Shown in pieces: positions 56,756 through 64,000 of a stretch of 64,000 nucleotides of DNA. The DNA comes from Haemonchus contortus (Eukaryota; Nematoda; Chromadorea; Rhabditida; Trichostrongylidae), in NCBI GenBank assembly GCA_000469685.2, contig LS997565.1:15931235-15995234 (forward strand), given 5' to 3'. The position numbers and the translations under genes were made by a program. The first letter of the stretch is position 1, and every line of letters starts with the position of its first letter. Below the pieces are notes generated by a model that saw only the letters and a list, made by a program, of their open reading frames with translations, did not search any database and was not told where the DNA came from.

Positions 56756-58790
56756 GACCTCCCTTCATGTGTTTGTCCATATTGATGGAACGCTCGAGGT
56801 GCACGCAAGACGAGGTCTCCTTGATAAGTGTACTAATCTGAATTTAGCATTCGTCAGCCCAAGCAACCTTCATAAACGTGTCTTTGTTTGTTTGATCCGC
56901 AGCCCTACCTTCCTTCCTCAGCAGGCATAGTCTCAGCTCCCACAACGCTACTTGAAAACGTTGCAGTCCGCAAAACGTATATTCGAGAGAGACCGCCCAT
57001 CCACACGAATGCCCTTTTCTTCCCAGTTAAAGGGCTTCATAACCCACTGCAGCTGTGAACAGTTTCGACGAGACAGTGTCGCCTTGTCTCACACCCTTCC
57101 CTATGGGAATGGGGAGAAGTTGTTACAACAGCCTCACCGTCGTGTGCAGTGACTACTTCAGCCAGCAATGAGGGGCCATCCCTGTGTCGACCACTGTTGA
57201 CAGGGCCGGATTCATATCGGCGCTGTTAAAAGCTTTTTCATAGTCAACAAAGGCAAGGGCAAGAGACATTCAGGATTCTCTGCACATTTCGATGACCATT
57301 GCGACCGCTTCGATGTGGTCTAAGCAGTAGGGTCCCCTCCGGAATCCGGCTAGCTGTACAGGTTGAGCTTCATCCAACATTGGCGATATGCGAGTCTTCG
57401 TGAGCAGCTTGTAAAACACTCAACAAGCTTATTGGGCGGTAGTTGTGAAGACCATCTCGGTCGCCCTTCTTGCGAAGAATGGTCATCCACGAGTTTCTGC
57501 ACTGGTAGGGCATGCTCACCTTGCAGCCTTTCAAGATGTGCGGCTTCATATTGGCTTTGCGCGATGTTGAGAGATCCTTTCCACCTTGTGACTGAATCTG
57601 ATCTTAGCGCAAAGGATTCCATGATCAGAACCATTGCAGAAAAGTGATGCCACATCACCGTCTAGTAGGCACCACTTCCTGCTTGTTAATATGTGGTAAT
57701 ATGTGGTTCAGTTCTGCATGAGTTGTACCGTTTGGGGGCTCCCAAGTCCAGCGGTGATGTTCCTTCTTCTGGAAAAGAATTGCCATGGAAGAGTCGTGCC
57801 ACAGACAGAACTCCAGCTAGACGGTTCATGGAAGAGTCGAGCCGCGGACGGGAGTCCAACTGAAGGGCTTCCGTTCTCGTTCTTGCCCCCCATTCCAAAC
57901 TTCCCAGTCCTGAACTCCTCCACTTGTGCCTCGTCAAGCCTAGCGTTGAAATCTCAAACAAAAAAAAATGTAAAAGAAACTTTCATTGTGGACCACTTCC
58001 TCAATTTGGTCAAAACGCATCGAGCTCTACTTCGTCAGCTGTAGAGTGCGGAGTGTGGCAGTTGACGATAGAGGTGGTTTTCAGGTACGTATGTCGTAGG
58101 CGTAGGATGATAAAGCGAGGAGACAGGGCCTCATGAGAATTGAAGAGATGGACGACAGAAGGGTCACGACGAAACCAACGCCGCCGATGTTTCGCGATGA
58201 AAGGCGGACACGATGGAAGACGACGATTTTCACCGTGAATGATGAGGGCCTCATCACTCATTCGTCATACGTCGGTACTCCTGCTCTTGGTTTCTTGCAG
58301 AGCAATCACATGACACTTAATGTGACTAGCTGCCTCATAAAGAGTGTGAGAGACTGTTTCCGCGTTATAGCTGTAAAGTAGGAAACAATCTCCGTGTCGT
58401 GTTGAGGGAGTGCTGTAATGGTTCAAAATTCAAGGCGTCCTGCGCAACCCGAGATTTCTTCGCCTCTCAGCGGTTGCCATACCGTCCGATGCCGAAGACG
58501 GCTGGGCCCATTGTGCAGGGTACTGAGGCTGTTTATTGCTGTTTTAGGGAGCATGCTCAATTGAGTCTCAACATTGCCTTGCCAAGGCCAGTGCTGAGTC
58601 TTCACCATTGTGGCTATATATGTATGCCCTGGCTCACAGAGAGCAGATTTGGCCTACTCTTAGCCGTTCTGACATGCAGACGTGTTGTTAGACCACTAGT
58701 TACATATTTTTTACAAATATTAATTTAAAAAAGGTGGAGGCTTCGACGTAAGACTTCGTCGAGCAGTAAATTTCGGGCCATACAATGGTA
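56756..58790 (-). mobile_element. RTE element A, copy C (dead, both ends missing)
   Basis: Same insertion as 10,970-13,640. The 3' region equivalent to 10,935-11,273 is deleted. The 5' leader beyond the sequence GGGCCATACAATGGTA is missing because a 9-kb deletion starts there. It retains endonuclease blocks (RNIGGVGFVV-type at about 58,180; LAGVLSVARLFHGNSF) and reverse-transcriptase pieces with stops. Confidence 0.88.
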
Positions 58791-60289
58791 CAACTCATAA
58801 AGATGACTAACAAGAGAAGGGACTAGGTTGCAGACGAGCCGCTCCAGATTTGGTGCATCCGTGGAATGTGTTTCAGAACCTTGATTGAACAAACACTTTA
58901 ATTCTGCGAAACATTCCGAATCAAAGTTACGAAAGTAGTTTCTCCGCGATAGAAGACATGATCGATTTCTTTGAGTGATATGAAGGCCGGTTAACCGAGC
59001 CAGTCTGAACGGTGTGTTGGCTGTTGGCAGTGTTATGGCCCACAGGCACGGAGTTTGTGATCTTGATGCACGAATCTCTTTTTCATTTTATTGATGCACA
59101 TGGTAAATTATTGCAATACAGTCAACCACGGACACCTCCATCTCCATGGAGCAGTATTCTATTGCCTTTTCTGTCCTCAGAATGGTCCGCTTTCGATCCT
59201 GTGAAGTTGAAGTACGGCACATTTCTCGAAATGTTGCTCATTTTGTCCAGGGTTTGGGTAGATAGCCTCTCTTTTTGCTTGTGTAATGTCCGAGAAAACG
59301 AGTTTTTTTCAGAAAGTGGCTCTCTTTACGACTAGAAAATCGTCCTGGACCTTTGGTATATCGTTGCAAAGCTCAATGTATAAAGGCACTCACTACAGTA
59401 GTAAGCGCTTCGATCCATCCGTCCTGACCCTTCGACACGAGCTTAGCCATCTTTTTCAAACAATGCAAGGTAAGTACGATACAAACAGTCATACCACACT
59501 TGTGAGTTCATTCACTGCCAACCGCGCCATAGTATCGCACCCCTACCAAAATCTCGAATGCTCATATTTTCAAAACAATCATATACCACAAAAGGAATAC
59601 TTTGGTAACTTTGTTTGAGTTGTATTACATCTCATCTCACCTTTACAACCTGGTATTTTTCTGCTGTAAGTGAATGTTTGCAAGGATTGCAGTCATGCCA
59701 CAATCACCGTGGCAAGGAACAGCGCACGAATAAACACCCGACCTATGGACGGTACGTAGGAAGACGCCGGGTAACCACGAAGGTTGCACGAGAGGTCCAT
59801 CCAGCGGCCAGCTTTTCGGAAAAAAGATGCTCGGAGATACTCGTGGGCTGGATGATGGAACTTCTCTCCGAACTCCCTCTGCAAGCGGCAAAGGTCACGC
59901 GGCGGCTACCCTAGTCTTTTACTGGAAATTTGAATCTCTCTCTTCAGAGCGCGAGAGTGCGCGCGATCGGGTGCGAGGAATGCGACGCCCTTTTTGGTAG
60001 GATATACCGGCCCCACGTGGGCTAATGTAGATATAGGGTAAACTGTAAGTGTAAGAGTCGTAGTGCCGTGGTGGTCTACTTCATTCAGAACTGACTGTTA
60101 TTGTTACTGACTTTGTATTGTTACTGACTGTTTGGACAGGACCACCAATCTAAGCAAGACATGCTGAAAAACGAGTTTAGACATTTCTCTGCATGAAGAA
60201 TGAAGAGAAACTCCTGATCACAGTTTCACAAAACCACAAGGGTACGAGCCCGGCTTCCGGATCTGTCCGAAGCCGAAGCTTCGTCCTTA
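58791..60289. other. Copy C sequence beyond the deletion junction
   Basis: 58,880-59,080 aligns with 22,375-22,600 and 59,690-59,880 with 23,110-23,290. 59,080-59,690 has no match elsewhere in the window. 60,130-60,225 matches 23,770-23,870 in reverse complement. No supportable gene. Confidence 0.5.
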
Positions 60290-60415
60290 ACTCGCCAACC
60301 TTGTAGAAGTTTTGGATCGCGTACTGCGGCGAATTAACAGCAGCTAACAAGAACACCACCTCAAAACAAGCTATAACTATTGGGATCCCCTTGAGACTAG
60401 TCACATGTTCGCCGG
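60290..60415 (-). repeat. Foldback end, single copy (copy C)
   Basis: Matches the reverse complement of 23,458-23,575, in the place where the arms have the 24,035-24,150 end. Confidence 0.65.
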
Positions 60416-61049
60416 TCCTTGATTTTATCAAGCGGGAGAAGGTAACGTTTTCATTTACTCCTGTCGCGATGCAGAACAGTCTAGTGGATCGCGCTCACTC
60501 GAGGGAACCGGTGGGCATAGAAGTCTTCCCGTTTAGAGCTTTGAAGAAAACGTCTAACCACCGAGCAAGCAGCTTGGAGTTCCTTCGAAGTCTTGAGGGA
60601 TACAGTGACTAACCGCATAAGCCCAACGGCCATGACAGTATTGAAAATCTTCTCAGTCCTCCTAGTATTAAATTTTTGGCGTGAGCAACGGCATTCCAAA
60701 TCTTCGTTCGTTGACGGATCTCGAAACTCCGGACTGTAGTGGTATAGGAAAGGAATTAGCTTGACAAAGTAAAAGACCTAGTAGTGGGAACTTTTCGAAT
60801 CTTCATTGCTGGCAAACTCTTTGTATTGGCCATATATGCAAAGTCCTCCGATATTATTATGAAAATGAATGCAAATAAAACAATGTTCGCGATCTGTCAA
60901 ATGGAAAAATATTACTTCAAAAGTGATTCTGGCTGCTCAAATAGTGATGAATGAAGAACTAAACCAAAAGCTCCAGAGACTGCAAATTGTTTGAACATTG
61001 TCACAAAAGAAAACTATGTTGATGTCATTATTTGATTTCAGGATGTCAG
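60416..61049. other. Upstream region of the third glycine-rich gene copy
   Basis: Aligns with 24,156-24,694 with substitutions and indels; no frame is conserved. Confidence 0.4.
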
Positions 61050-61057
61050 TATAAAAG
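61050..61057 (+). promoter_or_regulatory. TATA box of the third glycine-rich copy
   Basis: TATAAAAG at the same relative position as in the arms. Confidence 0.45.
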
Positions 61058-61271
61058 GCCCAATGGTGGCATTAGTAGCAGTCCATCATTTCGCTTTCCC
61101 TTCATCAGATCTTCACGAGGGACTTTCTGATTCAATCTGAACTTTTAGTAGGCTGGTCCACTATATAGCTATCTGCTTTCTTCAAAGAACGCATCTTTGC
61201 AAACTCGATGAATAAATATCTAAACACAGCGATAAACAAAGGAATTCGATGCTAATCTAAGAACTTTTCAG

Positions 61272-62103
61272 ATGAATTTATTCCTTATCTTGACTGCTGT
61301 TACGTCACTAACGACGTTTCCGGTGAGATTTTTCTGGCATACAGACTATATTATATACGAGAAATGTAGAATTATCAATAGAAAATATTGCTGATGAAAA
61401 TAAAGCCTATTACAGTATTGACAGGAATTATTACAAAATGATTAGATCGATTTTGTTGGTAATGATTTTTATTCTAGAGGATAGATGCGGCAGCTGGTGA
61501 AACAGCTCCTCCTCCACAAGGACCACCTGAGGTGCCAGATCGACCGTTTTCTGGAGAACTCTGTGTAAGAGGTGTCAAGAATGGTGGCGGACAACCAGGA
61601 GCACCTCCAAATGGACAACCTGGTGGACCTAGTGCAGGAGGACAAGAAAGGAACCCATTTGGTTCCTGGAGGACAAGGAGTATTTTCCAACGGAGGATTC
61701 GGTGTACAGTGGCAAAATCCGTATGGCGCAGCTGGAGAACCCTTCCCTAGAGGACGAGGAGGAATCCCGTTCCAAGGATCTGAAGGATCGTTCCCTAGCG
61801 GCCGAGGAGGGTATCCGTTCCGAGGACCCGATTGACCTTACGTTGGAGGACAGGGAGGATACTCGTCCCAAGGACCCAGAGGACAATTTCCTGGAGGACG
61901 AAGGGGATATCCGTTTGCACAAGCAGGGTATTCATTCCAAGGACGTGGAGGACCTTCCTCCAAAGAACAATGAGGATATCCATTCGAAAGACCTAAATTA
62001 CCATTCCCTGGAGGACGAGTAGGATATTTGTTTGGAGGACCTGAAGGATTTCCTCATGTTGGATCTGGAGGACCTCCTTTTGCAGGGCCTGGTGGATGGC
62101 TCT
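61272..62103 (+). pseudogene. Secreted glycine/proline-rich protein, broken third copy
   Basis: Exon 1 is 61,272-61,322 (MNLFLILTAVTSLTTFP) directly after TTTTCAG. The intron is 61,323-61,477, again 155 bp with GTGAG and TTCTAG. Exon 2 begins at 61,478 with RIDAAAGETAPPPQG. A frameshift near 61,662 is followed, in the restored frame, by GGIPFQG and GGYPFRGPD, then TGA at 61,833, another TGA near 61,970, and the ancestral end HVGSGGPPFAGPGGWL with TGA at 62,101-62,103. It lacks the TAG that truncates the two arm copies, so it shows that the ancestral protein was longer. Poly(A) signal at 62,152-62,157. Confidence 0.7.
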
Positions 62104-62307
62104 GATCAGTAAATCTTTGAAGTGATTTGTGCTAGATATTTTGGTATTTGCAATAAAATTGCTCTATACTTGTAGTGGCATTACAAAAGATACATATCAT
62201 TGCTACGGTATCATAAAACATACGACTAATTAAAAATCTTAGTCGAGATAAACGATAAGAACATATAGAACAACTTGAGTTCGTACAAAAAACGATCGAA
62301 ATGACTC

Positions 62308-64000
62308 TACTTTCGAAATCACCTGTATCACCTGTCGTACCGTTGATCATCGACTTCCTCGAGCGGGCGCCAGTAACGTCTCCATTCGTCCCTGTCACGA
62401 GCCAGAGTGGTCCATTGAATCGTCCTCGCTTCAGGGATACGAGCTTCAACATTCCTTTCATTCAGAGCTTTCGTGAAGAAGTCTGACCATCTCGTTGGCA
62501 GCCTTTCTTAAGTTCTTTTGATGTCCCGAGGGATCCAGTCAGTAACCGCCCTGGTCCAATGGTCATCACTATATCGCACTACGCGTCCTGCCCTCCTGAT
62601 CCTCAGTTTCTTGGCGTAATCAACGGCATCCCTGATCTTCGTCCGTTGACGGAGATCGAAGCTCCGGATTGCCTCCTGCACTTGAGTGTATGTATAGGGG
62701 AATTCCGAGCATCTTCCTTCCCAAAGCGCGTTGCGTAACGCTGACAGCATCTCATCCTGCTTTCGTAGAGTTCAAGTCTCCGAGGCGTGCGTCAAAGCAG
62801 GAAGAACAGCAGTTTCGAAAGGTAAGCGCGGAGCTGGATGTTCTTTGTCTTCTTCACTACTCCCTCGATATTCTTAAATGCTCCCCACGCTGCGCGTTTC
62901 CTTCTGCACAGCTCTGGAGCTAGGTCGTTCATCATGTTGACTTCCCGACCTAGATACACAGAGCTAAATCATCCGGAGATATTCGTTCCGTTTAACGTGA
63001 AAGGAGCATCGGGTACCAGTCCGTTTTTCATGGACATAGTCTTCGTTGAGTTTTAGATTCAAGCCGATCCTCCCACAAACACTATCAAACTTGGCCAGCA
63101 TTTGTTCCGCCCGCTCGATGTTCGGTGTTATAAGCACGATGTCGTCTGCAAAGCGGAGGTATGTAGGAAGTGGCCGTCGACCTTCACTCCCGAGTCTTCC
63201 CATTCCAAATGACGCATGATATTCTCGAGAGCTGCACTGAAAAGTTTAGGCGAGATAGTATCGCCTTGCCGGACACCTCTCTTCACGTTGACAATGACTT
63301 CCTTGTAGAATGGTGAAATCCTGGTCATAAAGTTGTCGTGCTCAGGAAGCATCCTTATGTATCGAAAAGGAACACCCTGGTTGCACAGGGTTCCATTTCC
63401 GCTTCTGCCTCAACGGTGTCAAAGGCTTTCTTCAAATCGATAAACGTAAGACATAACGACATTTTGTACTATCGCGATACGATACTTCAATCAGCCTTGT
63501 TAGGGTGTGGATATGATCAATTGTGCCGAACCCTCTCCGAAACCCTGCTTGTCGCATGGCTGTCCCTCAACTAGTATTCTGCCGATCCTGTTGAGGATGA
63601 CACGCGTGAAAAGCTGGTAGATCACGGACAGCAGGCCGATTGGGCGATAATTGTCAATATCGTCTGGATCTCCCTTTTTATACAGCAGCACAGTCTTGCT
63701 AGTTTCCACGATGTGGGCACCTTGCATTCCGACAGCTACCATGTGAAGAGCCTTGCCAGAGTTCTGATGATAAGTGGTGGGATACTCTTCAGATGTTCTG
63801 GTTTGATAATCTAGGGTGCTGTACAATTCTTCATCGACGTGACGGCATGTCGTATTTCGGAAGGGAGAACCGAAGAAGCGATATATTCGTCTTACTTAAG
63901 ATGGTGGGTAGGCAGGTAGACGTGGCTGTCGAAAAAAATCTGATTAGAAGTCGTAGATGACCTTTCCCGTTGCCCTTCAAGATGCAGTAACGGTTCCGTC
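62308..64000 (-). mobile_element. RTE-type non-LTR retrotransposon B, runs off the window
   Basis: Minus strand, 3' end near 62,308-62,330 with an ACAGGTGAT-type repeated tail. From the 5' side: [20 protein letters not shown] (about 63,670), KRGVRQGDTISPKLFSAALE (about 63,260), LRFADDIVLITPNIERAEQM with both catalytic Asp codons at 63,141-63,146, TAVLPALTHASETWTLRKQD (about 62,780), RSFDLRQRTKIRDAVDYAKK and DHWTRAVTDWIPRDIK (about 62,530), [20 protein letters not shown] (about 62,380). Frameshifts near 63,180 and elsewhere and several stops make it inactive. The 5' endonuclease half is outside the window. It is better preserved than RTE element A. Confidence 0.9.

Larger units (their letters stand above)
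49159..62306 (+). repeat. Segmental duplication, copy C
   Basis: Direct-orientation copy of 3,974-26,005. Differences: about 415 bp extra at 49,662-50,074; about 340 bp missing at 56,755 (equivalent to 10,935-11,273); about 9 kb missing at 58,790 (equivalent to 13,316-22,375); unrelated sequence at about 59,080-59,690; and one foldback end instead of two. Confidence 0.88.

Noticed and set aside
61272..62103. Third functional copy of the glycine-rich gene
   Set aside because: A frameshift near 61,662 and two internal stops prevent a full product.

Overview
The window is eukaryotic repeat-rich DNA, most likely from a clade V nematode (strongylid or other rhabditid). The basis is two RTE-type retrotransposons of the kind common in hookworm-like genomes, Tc1/mariner DNA transposons, tRNA-derived SINEs, short introns of 155 bp, and a TTTTCAG acceptor directly before an ATG, as nematode trans-splicing uses. 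I see no bacterial features and no ordinary run of host genes. Almost every long open frame is a shadow of a repeat.

The architecture dominates. A left arm (about 6,975-26,690) and a right arm (about 27,471-43,700) are reverse-complement copies around a spacer of about 0.8 kb, a palindrome of roughly 37 kb. The left-arm unit, extended outward to about 3,974, recurs in direct orientation as copy C (about 49,159-62,306), with some 9 kb missing at 58,790. Between the right arm and copy C (43,700-49,158) is a mosaic of transposon fragments. RTE fragments of one family, in one orientation, abut copy C on both sides (48,367-49,158 and 62,308-64,000).

Outward from the centre, each arm carries: a 119-codon secreted glycine/proline-rich protein gene; a foldback repeat; a CR1-like reverse-transcriptase fragment with an internal hairpin; a TATAG pentanucleotide array, which in the left arm only is greatly expanded and split by a dead Tc1-like element; two tRNA-derived SINEs; a degenerate ~130-bp repeat with an AC tract; a dead RTE element; a possible Penelope-like 3' fragment ending in a conserved hairpin; a third SINE-like unit; and anonymous sequence.

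The two mirrored copies of the glycine-rich gene lie in a tract of about 2.9 kb that is essentially identical between the arms. Sequence on both sides of that tract has diverged, which is the pattern expected of arm-to-arm gene conversion. The third gene copy, in copy C, is broken by a frameshift and stops. That gene is the only plausible functional protein gene I could support. Coordinates of repeat edges were read by eye and are good to about 10-30 bp. A sequence this palindromic and repetitive could also contain assembly errors.
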